Positions 25,804 through 34,566 of a DNA stretch of 64,000 nucleotides are shown here, piece by piece (within the stretch, counting starts at the first letter, position 1; each line of letters starts with the position of its first letter). The notes beneath the pieces were generated by a model. That model had not been told where the DNA came from. It was given only the letters and a program-made list of their open reading frames with translations, and searched no databases. Made by a program: the position numbers and the translations under genes. The DNA lies in contig NZ_QUMQ01000001.1 in assembly GCF_003387075.1 (NCBI RefSeq), positions 1,178,001-1,242,000 of the forward strand. The letters run 5' to 3'. The stretch is from Asanoa ferruginea. GTDB lineage: Bacteria > Actinomycetota > Actinomycetes > Mycobacteriales > Micromonosporaceae.

Positions 25804-25923
25804 AACCTCTGACTTCCTGTTTGGGCTCAACCTCCATGCTGCCCACCGCGCGGCCCGCGGCGCCGCAACGGTCCAGCCAGGAATCCCTCGTATCCAGACA
25901 TGGCGGGGTGCTAACAATGAACC

Positions 25924-26880
25924 GTGCCCAGGCCCGCCGTCGCCTTCTTCGTCTACGACGGGGTGACGCTGCTGGACGTCGCCGGTCCTGCCGAGGTGTT
26001 CAAGGAGGCCAACCGGCTCGGCGCCGACTACCGGATCGTGCTGCTGTCACCGACCGGTGCCGACGTCACGTCAAACCTCGGAGTCCGGATCGCGGTCGAC
26101 CGCGCCGTGGCCGGTGAGCCGGCGTTCGACACGTTCCTGGTGCCCGGGTCCGACCGCTATCCGCGCGGCCCGGTACCCGCCGACCTGGCCGACGCCGTGC
26201 GGGCACCCGCGGCGACGGCTGGCCGGGTCGCGTCGGTCTGCACGGGGGCGTTCCTCCTGGCCGCCGCCGGCCTGCTCGACGGCAAGCGCGCCACCACGCA
26301 CTGGCGGGCGGCGCACGAACTCGCCGCGCGCTGCCCGACGTGCCGGGTCGAGCCCGACGCGATCTACGTGCGCGACGGCACGACGTACACCTCCGCAGGG
26401 GTGACCGCCGGAATCGACCTGGCGCTTGCCCTCGTCGAAGAGGACCACGGCCCCGACCTGGCCCGCGACGTGGCCCGTGCGCTGGTGGTCTACATGCAGC
26501 GCGCGGGCGGCCAGTCGCAGTTTTCCGCGCCGCTGCAAGGACCGCCGCCCCGCTCGGCGACGCTGCGCTCCGTCACCGACCTGGTGACGGCGAACCCGCG
26601 CGGGGAACACTCGCTCGGCGAACTCGCGAAGCACCTCAACGTGAGCACCCGGCAGCTCAGCCGGCTCTTCCACGACGAGTTGTCGACGACACCGGCCCGC
26701 TACGTGGAAAGCATCCGCTTCGACCTGGCCCGCGCGCTGCTCGACCAGGGACACACCGCGACGCAGGCCGCGACCCAGGCCGGCTTCCCCAGCTACGAGA
26801 GCATGCGCCGGGTCTTCGCCCGGAAGCTGTCGATCAGCCCCGCCGCCTACCAACGCCGGTTCAGCACGACCCGCCGCTAG
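25924..26880 (+). CDS. GlxA-type transcriptional regulator (DJ-1/PfpI domain plus AraC HTH)
   Basis: A 318-residue protein from GTG 25924. Residues ~5-165 are a DJ-1/PfpI-like class I glutamine-amidotransferase fold (FFVYDGVTLLDVAGPAEVF), with the nucleophile-elbow Cys in VASVCTGAFLLAAAG. Residues ~220-315 are an AraC DNA-binding domain with two HTH motifs (HSLGELAKHLNVSTRQLSRL, TATQAATQAGFPSYESMRRV). It is divergent from the HD-domain/oxidoreductase pair, which it probably controls. It overlaps the convergent TetR gene by 4 bp. Confidence 0.92.
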   Translation: MPRPAVAFFVYDGVTLLDVAGPAEVFKEANRLGADYRIVLLSPTGADVTSNLGVRIAVDRAVAGEPAFDTFLVPGSDRYPRGPVPADLADAVRAPAATAGRVASVCTGAFLLAAAGLLDGKRATTHWRAAHELAARCPTCRVEPDAIYVRDGTTYTSAGVTAGIDLALALVEEDHGPDLARDVARALVVYMQRAGGQSQFSAPLQGPPPRSATLRSVTDLVTANPRGEHSLGELAKHLNVSTRQLSRLFHDELSTTPARYVESIRFDLARALLDQGHTATQAATQAGFPSYESMRRVFARKLSISPAAYQRRFSTTRR

Positions 26881-27584
26881 TGCGCTGAGCGCCAGCCCTG
26901 CTGGCGCAGGTCGTCGATGCCGTTCAGCAACAGGTCCAGCGCGAACTCGAACTCGAACTGGTCGTCGCAGCCGTCACCGACGACCGACGCGTCGTCGTGT
27001 GAGGCGGCCGTCGCGATCGCCGCCAGGTGTGGGAAGCGGGCCGCCGCCTCGGGCGGAAAGGCCGCCGGTGGCTCGGGTTCGGCCGCGCCGGACCGGCCCG
27101 CGCGCCGCGAGGCGTCGAACAACTCCTGGCTGAAGCCCAGCATCCGGCTGCCCATCGCGTGCATCACGTGGTGGGCCAGGTCGGTGGAGAAGCCGCCGTC
27201 GCGGAGGATCCCGACCATCGTGTTGAGGTAGTCGAGGATGGCCGGCGTCGCGTCGTTGCGCGACTCGATCGCGAGTGGCGCCCACGGGTGGCGCAGCAGC
27301 ACGTCGCGTGCCGACAGGATGCGCGCGCGGATGACGCGCTTCCAGTCAGGGTCGGGCACCGGCGGGTCGATCTCGCCGACCACCACGTCGATCATGCCGC
27401 CGAGCAGCTCGTCTTTGTTGGCCACGTGCTTGTAGAGGGCCATCGGCACGACGCCCAGCTCGACGGCCAGGTTGCGCATGCTGAGCGACTCGATGCCGGA
27501 CTCGTCGGCGAGCGCGACGGCGGCCCGCAGGACCCGATCCTTGCTCAGCGGGGTCCGGCGCAGCGTCCCAGTCTGCTCAGCCAT
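26877..27584 (-). CDS. TetR-family repressor
   Basis: A 235-residue protein from ATG 27584 (a GTG at 27587 is also in frame). The N-terminal HTH reads RVLRAAVALADESG, SLSMRNLAVELGVVPMALYKHVANKDEL, the classical TetR/TetR_C layout; the C-terminal ligand domain is helical (HPWAPLAIESRND, HHVMHAMGSRMLGFSQELFD). It is divergent from the MDR dehydrogenase gene. Two identical palindromes between them are the likely operators. Ligand unknown. Confidence 0.92.
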   Translation of the reverse strand: MAEQTGTLRRTPLSKDRVLRAAVALADESGIESLSMRNLAVELGVVPMALYKHVANKDELLGGMIDVVVGEIDPPVPDPDWKRVIRARILSARDVLLRHPWAPLAIESRNDATPAILDYLNTMVGILRDGGFSTDLAHHVMHAMGSRMLGFSQELFDASRRAGRSGAAEPEPPAAFPPEAAARFPHLAAIATAASHDDASVVGDGCDDQFEFEFALDLLLNGIDDLRQQGWRSAH

Positions 27585-27605
27585 CACGACAAAACCCTAA
27601 CCGCC

Positions 27606-27664
27606 TTGACAGGTGTACGCCGTACACCTACCGTGATTTCTCAGCAGGTGTACGCCGTACACCT
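27606..27664 (+). promoter_or_regulatory. Promoter with two identical TetR operators
   Basis: AGGTGTACGCCGTACACCT occurs at 27611-27629 and 27646-27664, each with 9-bp perfect arms around one central base. TTGACA (27606-27611) and TACCGT (27629-27634) are spaced 17 bp, so the first operator fills the -35/-10 spacer. The second ends at the AGGAGG ribosome binding site (27665-27670) of the dehydrogenase gene. TetR binding is inferred. Confidence 0.8.
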
Positions 27665-27677
27665 AGGAGGGACAGCG

Positions 27678-28847
27678 ATGAAGGCAATCGTTCAAGACCA
27701 ATACGGCCCGCCGGAGATGCTCAGGCTCGCCGACGTCGAGAAGCCCACACCCGGTCCCGGCGAGGTGCTCGTGCGCGTCGAGGCCGCGGCGCTCAACGCG
27801 CACGACTGGCACATCATGCGGGGCGACCCACGGCTGGCGCGGCTGTCCATCGGCCGGTCAGCGCCGCGGGCCCGGATCCGCGGCCGCGACTTCGCCGGCC
27901 GGGTCGAGGCCGTCGGCACCGACACCGGGCAGGTGCGGCCGGTCGAGGCCGTCGGCACCGACACCGGGCAGGTGCGGCCGGTCGAGGCCGTCGGCACCGA
28001 CACCGGGCAGGTGCGGCCGGTCGAGGCCGTCGGCACCGACACCGGGCAGGTGCGGCCGGTCGAGGCCGTCGGCACCGACACCGGGCAGGTGCGACCGGGC
28101 GAGGCCGTCGGCGGGCGGGTGCAGCCGGGCGACGCCGTCTTCGGCGACCTCGGCAACGCCGACGGTGCGTTCGCCGAATACGTGTGCCTGCCGGAGACCC
28201 TGGTCGCGCGCCAGCCCGCGAACCTCACGCCACAGCAGGCGGCCGCCCTGCCGTTGGCCGGGATCACCGCGCTCATGGGCCTGTGCGACGTCGGCCAGGT
28301 CGAAGCCGGCCAACGCGTCCTGATCAACGGCGCGTCCGGCGGCGTCGGCACCCTGGCCGTCCAACTCGCCAAGGCGCTCGGCGCGACCGTGACCGGCGTG
28401 TGCAGCACCCGCAACGTGGACCTGGTCCGCAAACTCGGCGCCGACCAGGTCGTCGACTACACCCGCGCCGACTTCACCCACGCCACCGGCCGCCACGAGC
28501 TGGTGCTCGACCTGGTCGGCAACCGATCGCTGAGCGCGCTCCGGCGAGCGACGACCCCGACCGGCACGCTCGTGCTCTCCGGTGGTGGCGTCTACGCCGG
28601 CGGCAGCCTCCTCGGGCCGGTCTGGCTGATCGCGCGCGGGCAACTGCTGTCACCGTTCGTCCGGCAGCGCATCCTCCCGCTGCCCACCGCGCCCAGCCGG
28701 CAGCACCTCGAGACGCTCCGCGAGCACGTCGAGGCCGGCCGCCTCACGCCGGTCATCGACCGGACCTATCCGCTGCACGAGGTGCCCGAGGCCATGCGCT
28801 ACCTGGAGAGCGACCACGCGCGGGCGAAGGTGGTGATCACGATATGA
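27678..28847 (+). CDS. MDR-superfamily NAD(P)-dependent alcohol dehydrogenase/quinone reductase with internal 13-residue tandem repeat
   Basis: A 389-residue protein, longer than the usual ~320-335. GroES-like N-terminus (MKAIVQDQYGPPEMLRLADV), Rossmann motif LINGASGGVGTLAVQLAK and a late YPLHEVPEAMRYLESDHARAKVV are standard. At residues 76-140 the VEAVG...RPG strand after RGRDFAGR is expanded into five in-frame copies of VEAVGTDTGQVRP. This adds roughly 52 residues to the catalytic domain; whether activity survives is unknown. It is behind AGGAGG under a TetR-controlled promoter and overlaps the DUF2306 gene (ATGA). Confidence 0.88.
   Translation: MKAIVQDQYGPPEMLRLADVEKPTPGPGEVLVRVEAAALNAHDWHIMRGDPRLARLSIGRSAPRARIRGRDFAGRVEAVGTDTGQVRPVEAVGTDTGQVRPVEAVGTDTGQVRPVEAVGTDTGQVRPVEAVGTDTGQVRPGEAVGGRVQPGDAVFGDLGNADGAFAEYVCLPETLVARQPANLTPQQAAALPLAGITALMGLCDVGQVEAGQRVLINGASGGVGTLAVQLAKALGATVTGVCSTRNVDLVRKLGADQVVDYTRADFTHATGRHELVLDLVGNRSLSALRRATTPTGTLVLSGGGVYAGGSLLGPVWLIARGQLLSPFVRQRILPLPTAPSRQHLETLREHVEAGRLTPVIDRTYPLHEVPEAMRYLESDHARAKVVITI
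27903..28097 (+). repeat. In-frame 39-bp minisatellite, five copies
   Basis: Five tandem 39-bp units (27903-27941, 27942-27980, 27981-28019, 28020-28058, 28059-28097) encode VEAVGTDTGQVRP each. Copies are identical except for one base near the end of the fifth, followed by a partial sixth (GGCGAGGCCGTCGGC). Near-perfect identity implies recent expansion by slippage or unequal crossover. Confidence 0.97.
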
Positions 28848-29476
28848 CCCGGGACTGGAGGCTGCCTGCGGCGCTGGTGCTGCTCACCCTCGTGCCGGTC
28901 GTCGCCGGCTCGCTGCGGCTCATCGAGGTCGCCGGCGGCCCGCAGGTGCTGTCGACCAACCCGCGGGTCGACGCCTCCCCCGCACCCGTCGTCGTGCACG
29001 TGCTGGCCGCGGCCCTCTACGCCTTCGTCGGCGCGTTCCAGTTCGCGGCCAGGCTGCGCCGCCGCCGGCCGCAGTGGCACCGCCGGGCCGGCCGGGTCCT
29101 GGTCGCGGCCGGTCTGATCGTGGCCGGTTCAGCGCTCTGGATGACGCTGTTCTACCCCGGCGCACCGGGCGGCGACCTGCTGTGGGGCATCCGGCTCGTG
29201 GTCGGATCGGCGATGGCCGGCGCCATCGTGCTGGGGTTCGCCGCGATCCGCCGCCGCGACATCGCCGCCCATCGAGCCTGGATGATCCGGGCCTACGCAC
29301 TCGCCGTCGGCGCCGGAACCCAGGTGTTGACCGCCGGCATCGGTGAACCCCTGCTCGGCACCAGCGACCTGAGCACCGCCATCTCCGTCGGGTCCGGCTG
29401 GGTCATCAACGCGATCGTCGCCGAATGGGCCATCCGGCGCGCCGGGGCCTACAGGCCGACCGCGCGCCTGGTGTAG
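28844..29476 (+). CDS. DUF2306-like membrane protein
   Basis: A 210-residue integral membrane protein with about six hydrophobic spans, starting at ATG 28844 overlapping the dehydrogenase stop by 4 bp. The pattern of a His after a basic stretch (QWHRRAGRVLVAAGL) and RRDIAAHRAWMIRAYAL with conserved His/Arg fits the DUF2306 family, heme- or redox-linked in some speculation but uncharacterised. Coupling to the TetR-controlled dehydrogenase suggests a shared inducible function. Its 3' end overlaps the convergent lipoprotein gene by 28 bp. Confidence 0.8.
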   Translation: MTRDWRLPAALVLLTLVPVVAGSLRLIEVAGGPQVLSTNPRVDASPAPVVVHVLAAALYAFVGAFQFAARLRRRRPQWHRRAGRVLVAAGLIVAGSALWMTLFYPGAPGGDLLWGIRLVVGSAMAGAIVLGFAAIRRRDIAAHRAWMIRAYALAVGAGTQVLTAGIGEPLLGTSDLSTAISVGSGWVINAIVAEWAIRRAGAYRPTARLV

Positions 29477-30708
29477 CTCAGGCACGTCGACTGAACGGTC
29501 TTCCAACTCGCGCCCAACGCGGTCGGCGCGGCGTCGGCACCACTGGCGTCGTGCCGCACCAGCGCGTCGACCAGCGCCATCAGCTTCTTACGCCCGTATT
29601 TCTCGTCGATGCACCGGGTCGCGTAGTAGGCGATGCCGTATTTGGCGCTGATCACGTCGTCGGTGGCCTTCTCGCTCGGCCAGGCGGTTGCCAGATCACC
29701 CTTGTAGCTGTTCTTGCCCAGGTAGCGGCGGACGTCCTCGCGCCGGCCGTAGTCGCCCAACGCCGCGCCGTTCTCCCCGGCCAGTTCGGCCAGCCCCTCG
29801 TTGAGCCACCAGGCCGAACCGTCGTAGTCGCTGAGCGCCGCGTTGGCACCCGAGGCCACGTGGGTCATCTCGTGCCGGAGCAGCATGCCGGTCTCGCCGA
29901 TCGGGGAAGCCTTCAGCCGCAGCACCAGGTCGGTGCCCTCGATCCGGCGGGGCACCGCGAAACCGATGTAGGAGTCGTCGAAGCTGGTGTTGTCATACCA
30001 GGCCTTCCACTCCTTCTGGCCTGCCAGATAGACGACGTAGCGGTAGGGCTTGGTCTCGCCGAGCGAGAACTTGTCGGCCACGGTGGCGGCCGCGTCGGCC
30101 AGCCGCAGCGCGGTAGGCAGATCCTTGGCGTAGGGCTTGGTGGTCGCGACCACGACCCGCTTGCCGAAGCGCACGACCAGATCGCTGACCTCCCACGGCC
30201 GCGGCCCGTCGGTCGTCTGGTCGAGGTCGGCGATCCGGAACCCGGCCGGCGTCCGCACGAACGCGGTCGAGCTGATCGGGCCGACAGACTTACAACCAGG
30301 AGCGCCGAGGCAGTACGCCATGCCGATCTCGGTGCTCCAGCGGTCGGGCTCGCCACCCGGCGAGGGCCCGACGGCGATGGTCTGCCGCACGTCGGAAACC
30401 CGCAGCGCGCGCAGTGCGGTGAACCGCTGCTTGAGCACCTTCTCGACCGCGGGATAGCCGGCCGCCGGCGCCAGGTAGGCGGCCAGGTCGCCCTTGACCA
30501 ACGCCGCGCTCTGCGCCTCGAGAATCCCCTCGATCGCTGCCTGCGCCTCGGCGGCCGGCGCGTTCTTGTCGGGACTGGCCGAGACCGAGCCGGCCGGCGA
30601 TGGTGCCGGGCCGGCCGCCGAGCTCGGGCTGGTGCAGGCGGCCGCGCCCCCGACGGCGAGCGCGGCCACGACCGCGCAGACGAACCGACGACCCCGTGTG
30701 TTGATCAC
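29449..30708 (-). CDS. Secreted lipoprotein with zinc-metallopeptidase-like HEMTH motif
   Basis: A 419-residue protein with a lipoprotein signal (FVCAVVAALAVGGAAAC, lipobox AAAC). Residues ~50-200 are an unassigned domain. Near residues 277-281 is RHEMTHVAS (HExxH), followed ~20 residues on by WWLNEGLAELAGE, whose Glu would be the third zinc ligand: the gluzincin arrangement. It is therefore probably a membrane-anchored zinc peptidase facing the cell exterior. The substrate is unknown. It is convergent with the DUF2306 gene. Confidence 0.8.
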   Translation of the reverse strand: MINTRGRRFVCAVVAALAVGGAAACTSPSSAAGPAPSPAGSVSASPDKNAPAAEAQAAIEGILEAQSAALVKGDLAAYLAPAAGYPAVEKVLKQRFTALRALRVSDVRQTIAVGPSPGGEPDRWSTEIGMAYCLGAPGCKSVGPISSTAFVRTPAGFRIADLDQTTDGPRPWEVSDLVVRFGKRVVVATTKPYAKDLPTALRLADAAATVADKFSLGETKPYRYVVYLAGQKEWKAWYDNTSFDDSYIGFAVPRRIEGTDLVLRLKASPIGETGMLLRHEMTHVASGANAALSDYDGSAWWLNEGLAELAGENGAALGDYGRREDVRRYLGKNSYKGDLATAWPSEKATDDVISAKYGIAYYATRCIDEKYGRKKLMALVDALVRHDASGADAAPTALGASWKTVQSTCLSYTRRAVGL

Positions 30709-30761
30709 GATCGTCGAACATACGGCCTGCCGCGCTCCGCGTGATCATCCGTTCGGCCTGC

Positions 30762-31712
30762 TCAGAAACAGTAGGTGCGGACCCGGATCACCTTCACCGG
30801 CAACGCCGGAAGCGCGGCCGCGAACGCCTCGGCGTCGGCCTCGCTCGCGAAGTAGACCGCCGTGTAGTAGTTGCCCAACCCGGTCAGCCCGAGCGCGCTG
30901 TCGGCGCCTTCGTCGCAGACCGTCGGCACGACAGCGGCGTGGTAGCCCAACTCGGCCGCGGCCGCGACGGTCTCACCGGGAAGTTGTGGCCGGTCGGTCA
31001 CCTTGAGCACGCCGACGGCCGCGACCCACGCCTGTTCGCCATCGGCGATCACCGACTGCGTCGCCGGCAGGCCAGCACGGGGTGCGCAGTCGAGGTCGTA
31101 GAAACACAGCCGGCCCGCGATGGCCCGCGCGTCCTGGTCGATCTGCGCGACCTCGGGGTAGCCCGTGATCTCGACGATCGCCCCGCCGACCCGAACCACG
31201 TCGTAGCGCACCCGGGCGCCGGTGTGCTCGCCGGCACCGTCGGCCGGCTTGGCGAGCGTGATGGTCGCCGCTTCGTCGCCCCAGGCCGGGCTCGCGGGCG
31301 GATCGAGCACCGTGGCGCCCCCGAACCCGCTGCAGGTCGCCAGCTTCGTTCGAAGCTTGCCCAGCACCGACCTGGCCGTGTTCTCGTCGGCGTAGACGTA
31401 GAGGCTCTGGGTGACGCCGACCTCGCCGGGACCGACCGACAGCCGGCCGGACCGGTGCATCATCGGCTCGCCGAAACACTCGGGCGAGACCTGGAAGTCG
31501 TCGCTCACGTCGGTCATCTCCCGCTCGTGCAGCAGGAAGCCATCCGGGATCTTGGTGGCTGCCACGCGCGAGCCGCTCGGCGTCACTTTGGCCGGAGCCG
31601 GCGCGGCGGGCGGGCCGCCCACGGCGACGCAGCCGCCGGCGAGCATCGCGAGCACCGCGACCCCGGCGAGCGTGACGGGTGCGGCAAGGCGCGGGGATCT
31701 CGTTCCAGCCAT
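30762..31712 (-). CDS. Hypothetical lipoprotein
   Basis: A 316-residue protein with signal peptide and lipobox (GVAVLAMLAGGC) followed by a Pro/Ala linker. The remainder contains two similar halves (VTQSLYVYADENTARSVLGKL and YYTAVYFASEADAEAFAAAL), as in duplicated sensor-like lipoproteins of the PknH-sensor type, with several cysteines. No function is assigned. It is the gene upstream of the peptidase-like lipoprotein on the same strand (53 bp), so the two may be cotranscribed. Confidence 0.72.
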   Translation of the reverse strand: MAGTRSPRLAAPVTLAGVAVLAMLAGGCVAVGGPPAAPAPAKVTPSGSRVAATKIPDGFLLHEREMTDVSDDFQVSPECFGEPMMHRSGRLSVGPGEVGVTQSLYVYADENTARSVLGKLRTKLATCSGFGGATVLDPPASPAWGDEAATITLAKPADGAGEHTGARVRYDVVRVGGAIVEITGYPEVAQIDQDARAIAGRLCFYDLDCAPRAGLPATQSVIADGEQAWVAAVGVLKVTDRPQLPGETVAAAAELGYHAAVVPTVCDEGADSALGLTGLGNYYTAVYFASEADAEAFAAALPALPVKVIRVRTYCF

Positions 31713-31721
31713 GCCTGATAG

Positions 31722-31764
31722 ACGTCTATGTCCCGCCGTGCGTTGCGCGACGGGACATAGACGT
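31722..31764 (-). terminator. Terminator hairpin after the PotABCD-like operon
   Basis: ACGTCTATGTCCCG (31722-31735) pairs perfectly with CGGGACATAGACGT (31751-31764), a 14-bp stem with a 15-nt loop, 11 bp after the stop of the ATPase gene on the minus strand. No U tract. Confidence 0.78.
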
Positions 31765-31775
31765 TTCCGCGAGAG

Positions 31776-32819
31776 CTAGGCGGCCGAGACGACCACCGGA
31801 ACGGGGCGCAGGATGACCCGCACGGCGGTGCCCGGCGGCAGTTCCGGGAGCCGGGCGCTGGCCATCTGGGCGACCACGATCGCGTCGTCGGGCAGGGCCA
31901 CGGTGACCCGGGCCGTCGGCCCGAGGAAGCTCACCGCCACGACCCGGCCCGTTCCCGTCGGGTCGGCCGTCACGTCGACCGACTCGGGGCGGACCAACGC
32001 GGTGGCCGGGCCATTGTGGACGCTCGCGGCGTCGACCAACGGCAGCTTGGTGTCGAGCACCTCGACCACGTCGTCGGTGACGCGACCGGCGAGCCGGTTG
32101 CTCAGGCCGACGAACTCGGCGACGAACGGCGTTGCCGGGCTGCGGTAGATGTCTTCCGGCGAACCGATCTGCTCGAGCCGGCCGGAGCGCATCACGCCGA
32201 CGCGGTCGGCGATGGCCAGCGCCTCTTCCTGGTCGTGCGTCACGAACAGGGTGGTGGTGCCGACCTCGAGCTGGATCCGGCGGATCTCCTCGCGGAGCTG
32301 GACCCGGACCTTCGCGTCGAGAGCCGAGAGCGGCTCGTCGAGCAGCAGCACCTGGGGCTGGAACGCGAGCGCCCGCGCCAACGCCACGCGCTGCTGCTGG
32401 CCACCGGACATCTGCTGCGGGTAGCGGTCGGCGTGCGTGCCGATGCCGACCAGCTCGAGCATCTCGCGGGCCCGCTTGCGCCGGTCGACCGCGTTCTGGC
32501 GACGCAGGCGCAGCCCGAACTCGACGTTCTCCGCCGCGGTCAGGTGCGGGAAAAGGCTGTAGGCCTGGAACACCATGCCCATGTCGCGGCGGTTGGCCGG
32601 CACGTTCGCGACGTCCTTGCCACCGACGACGATCCGGCCCGAGTCGGCGTCTTCCAGCCCGGCCAGGATGCGCAGTGCCGTGGTCTTGCCGCAGCCGGAG
32701 GGCCCGAGCAGGGCCACCAGCTCGCCCGGCGCCATGTCGAGGTCGAGCCCGTCGAGCGCGGCCACGTTTCCGAATTGGCGACGCAGGCCGTCGAGGCGGA
32801 CCCCCACGCTGACAGTCAC
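31776..32819 (-). CDS. ABC transporter ATP-binding protein, spermidine/putrescine/iron type
   Basis: A 347-residue ATPase with Walker A GPSGCGKTT, signature MSGGQQQRVALARAL, Walker B LLLDEPLSALD and switch His in VTHDQEEAL. The C-terminal ~110 residues are a TOBE/MOP-like regulatory domain (VRPESVDVTADPTGTGRV). I choose GTG 32819 because it overlaps the permease stop as GTGA; a longer frame runs antisense-free upstream but through the permease gene. It powers the importer of this operon. Confidence 0.9.
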   Translation of the reverse strand: MTVSVGVRLDGLRRQFGNVAALDGLDLDMAPGELVALLGPSGCGKTTALRILAGLEDADSGRIVVGGKDVANVPANRRDMGMVFQAYSLFPHLTAAENVEFGLRLRRQNAVDRRKRAREMLELVGIGTHADRYPQQMSGGQQQRVALARALAFQPQVLLLDEPLSALDAKVRVQLREEIRRIQLEVGTTTLFVTHDQEEALAIADRVGVMRSGRLEQIGSPEDIYRSPATPFVAEFVGLSNRLAGRVTDDVVEVLDTKLPLVDAASVHNGPATALVRPESVDVTADPTGTGRVVAVSFLGPTARVTVALPDDAIVVAQMASARLPELPPGTAVRVILRPVPVVVSAA

Positions 32820-33634
32820 GATGTCTTCCTTTCCCGATAGCGCCTGCGACCGGCGAAGGAGAGCAGGAACAGCAATACGAACGCGAGCACCAGCGCGGCG
32901 AGCGAGACCGCGACGGACATCGTTGCGCTGCTCTTGCCGAGCTGGTTGACGGCGACCTGGATGTTGTCGCGGTTGAGCAGGGACGCGATGGTGAACTCGC
33001 CGAGCACCAGGGCGACGGTCAGGAACGCGGCGGAGAGCACGGCGGAGCGGATGTTCGGCAGCACCACCCGCCACATCACCGTCGCCCAGCTCGAGCCCAG
33101 GCTGCGGGCCGCCTCCGACAACGTCCGCACGTCGATCGCCGACAGCCCGGCGTCGATGGCGCGATAGGCGAAGGGCAGGGCGAGAATGGTGTACGCGAAG
33201 AAGAGCGTCACCGACGAGCCACCGATGAAGTAGACGACCCACGCGTATACCGGTGCCAGGCCGACCACGAGCACGATGGCCGGGATCGTCAACGGCAGCA
33301 GGCTGATGAACTCGACCAAGCGCCGCAGGCGGGGCAGCCGCAGGCGCACCCAGACGACGGTCGGCACGAGCAGCACCAGGGTGAGCGTCACCGACAGCAG
33401 CACGAGCCAGAACGAGGCCTTCATGCCCGTCCAGAGGATCGGATAGGTCTCCGCCAGCGTGCCCCAGTCGAAGAAGACCCGCCAGGTCTCCCACGTGAAG
33501 CTGTCGCCGGCGCCCCGGGTGGTGAACTCGAACATCGCGTAGAGGGGCAGCAGGACCAGCACCGCGAACAGGGTGACGACGATCCAGCGCAGGGTGCGTT
33601 GCCGGCGGGCCCGGCGCTGCCTCAGTCCAGCCAT
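32816..33634 (-). CDS. ABC transporter permease, PotC-like
   Basis: A 272-residue membrane protein from ATG 33634 with about six spans. The EAA loop reads RTLSEAARSLGSSWATVMWRV. It overlaps the upstream permease by 13 bp and the ATPase by 4 bp, so the operon order on the minus strand is binding protein, permease, permease, ATPase. The long N-terminal loop (FEFTTRGAGDSFTWETWRVFF) is typical of the spermidine/Fe3+/phosphonate class. Confidence 0.88.
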   Translation of the reverse strand: MAGLRQRRARRQRTLRWIVVTLFAVLVLLPLYAMFEFTTRGAGDSFTWETWRVFFDWGTLAETYPILWTGMKASFWLVLLSVTLTLVLLVPTVVWVRLRLPRLRRLVEFISLLPLTIPAIVLVVGLAPVYAWVVYFIGGSSVTLFFAYTILALPFAYRAIDAGLSAIDVRTLSEAARSLGSSWATVMWRVVLPNIRSAVLSAAFLTVALVLGEFTIASLLNRDNIQVAVNQLGKSSATMSVAVSLAALVLAFVLLFLLSFAGRRRYRERKTS

Positions 33635-34560
33635 CGTGTCGTCCTTCGCTGTAGCAGGCCGTAGAGCCACATGACCAGCGCCACGACGACGACCATGCCC
33701 AGCGCCATCGCCTTGCCCAGGTTCTCGCGGCCGAGGAGCACCTCGCTGGTCAGCGCGGAGCGGATCTGCAGCGGCACGATCGGGCTGCCCTGGCTGACCA
33801 GTGCGGCCGCGGTCGCGTACGCCGAGAAAGCGTTGGCGAACAGCAGCAGGGTGGAGCCGAGGAACGCCGGTGCCAGCAACGGGCCCGCGACGTGTCGCCA
33901 GTAATACCAGGTCGACCCGCCGAGGCTCTCGGTCGCGTCGCGCCACTGTGGACGGATGCCGTCGAGCGCGGGCAGGAACACGATGACCATCAAGGGAATC
34001 TGGAAGTAGGTGTAGACGAGCACCAGACCGGGCAGGTCGAAGAGCCAGACCCCGCCGGCGAAGATGTCGATGCCGAGGTGGTCGTGCAGGAACACCGTGA
34101 CGAAGCCGCTGAGCCCGATCGTGGCGATGAACGCGAACGCCAGCGTGACACCGCCGAACTGGGCCAGCACGCCACACGCGGACGTGACGATCCGGCGGAC
34201 GAGACTGTCCGGCCCTGCGGTCACGACGGCGTAGCCGACCAGCGCGCCGATCGCCGCGCCGAGGACCGCCGTCACCGCCGACAGCGTGATGCTGCGAACG
34301 AACGCGTCGACGATGTAGCCGTCGGCCAGTGCCGAGATGTTGTCGAGCGTGGGCCGGCCGTCGTCACCGGCGAACGCGCCGATGATGACGACGAGCGTCG
34401 GTATGAACAGGAAGATGGCGACGAAGACGAAGAACGGCAGGACACCCAGCAGGTCGCGGCGCAGCCACCGGCGGCGCCAGGACGGGCGCCGACCACCCCG
34501 TACACCGGTGGTGGTCGGCGCCTTGACCTGGTCCAGCGTCCCCGTTGTGGGGGCGGTCAT
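33622..34560 (-). CDS. ABC transporter permease, PotB-like
   Basis: A 312-residue permease with a cytoplasmic, basic N-terminus (RGGRRPSWRRRWLRRD) and six or more predicted spans. The EAA-type loop is QWRDATESLGGSTWYYWRHV. It lies 6 bp downstream of the binding-protein gene and overlaps the second permease. Partner of the 32816-33634 product in the membrane pore. Confidence 0.88.
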   Translation of the reverse strand: MTAPTTGTLDQVKAPTTTGVRGGRRPSWRRRWLRRDLLGVLPFFVFVAIFLFIPTLVVIIGAFAGDDGRPTLDNISALADGYIVDAFVRSITLSAVTAVLGAAIGALVGYAVVTAGPDSLVRRIVTSACGVLAQFGGVTLAFAFIATIGLSGFVTVFLHDHLGIDIFAGGVWLFDLPGLVLVYTYFQIPLMVIVFLPALDGIRPQWRDATESLGGSTWYYWRHVAGPLLAPAFLGSTLLLFANAFSAYATAAALVSQGSPIVPLQIRSALTSEVLLGRENLGKAMALGMVVVVALVMWLYGLLQRRTTRWLD

Positions 34561-34566
34561 CGGCGG

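Noticed and set aside
27692-28432. Antisense frame encoding a repeated RTCPVSVPTASTG peptide
   Set aside because: Only the complement of the dehydrogenase minisatellite, with no ribosome binding site.
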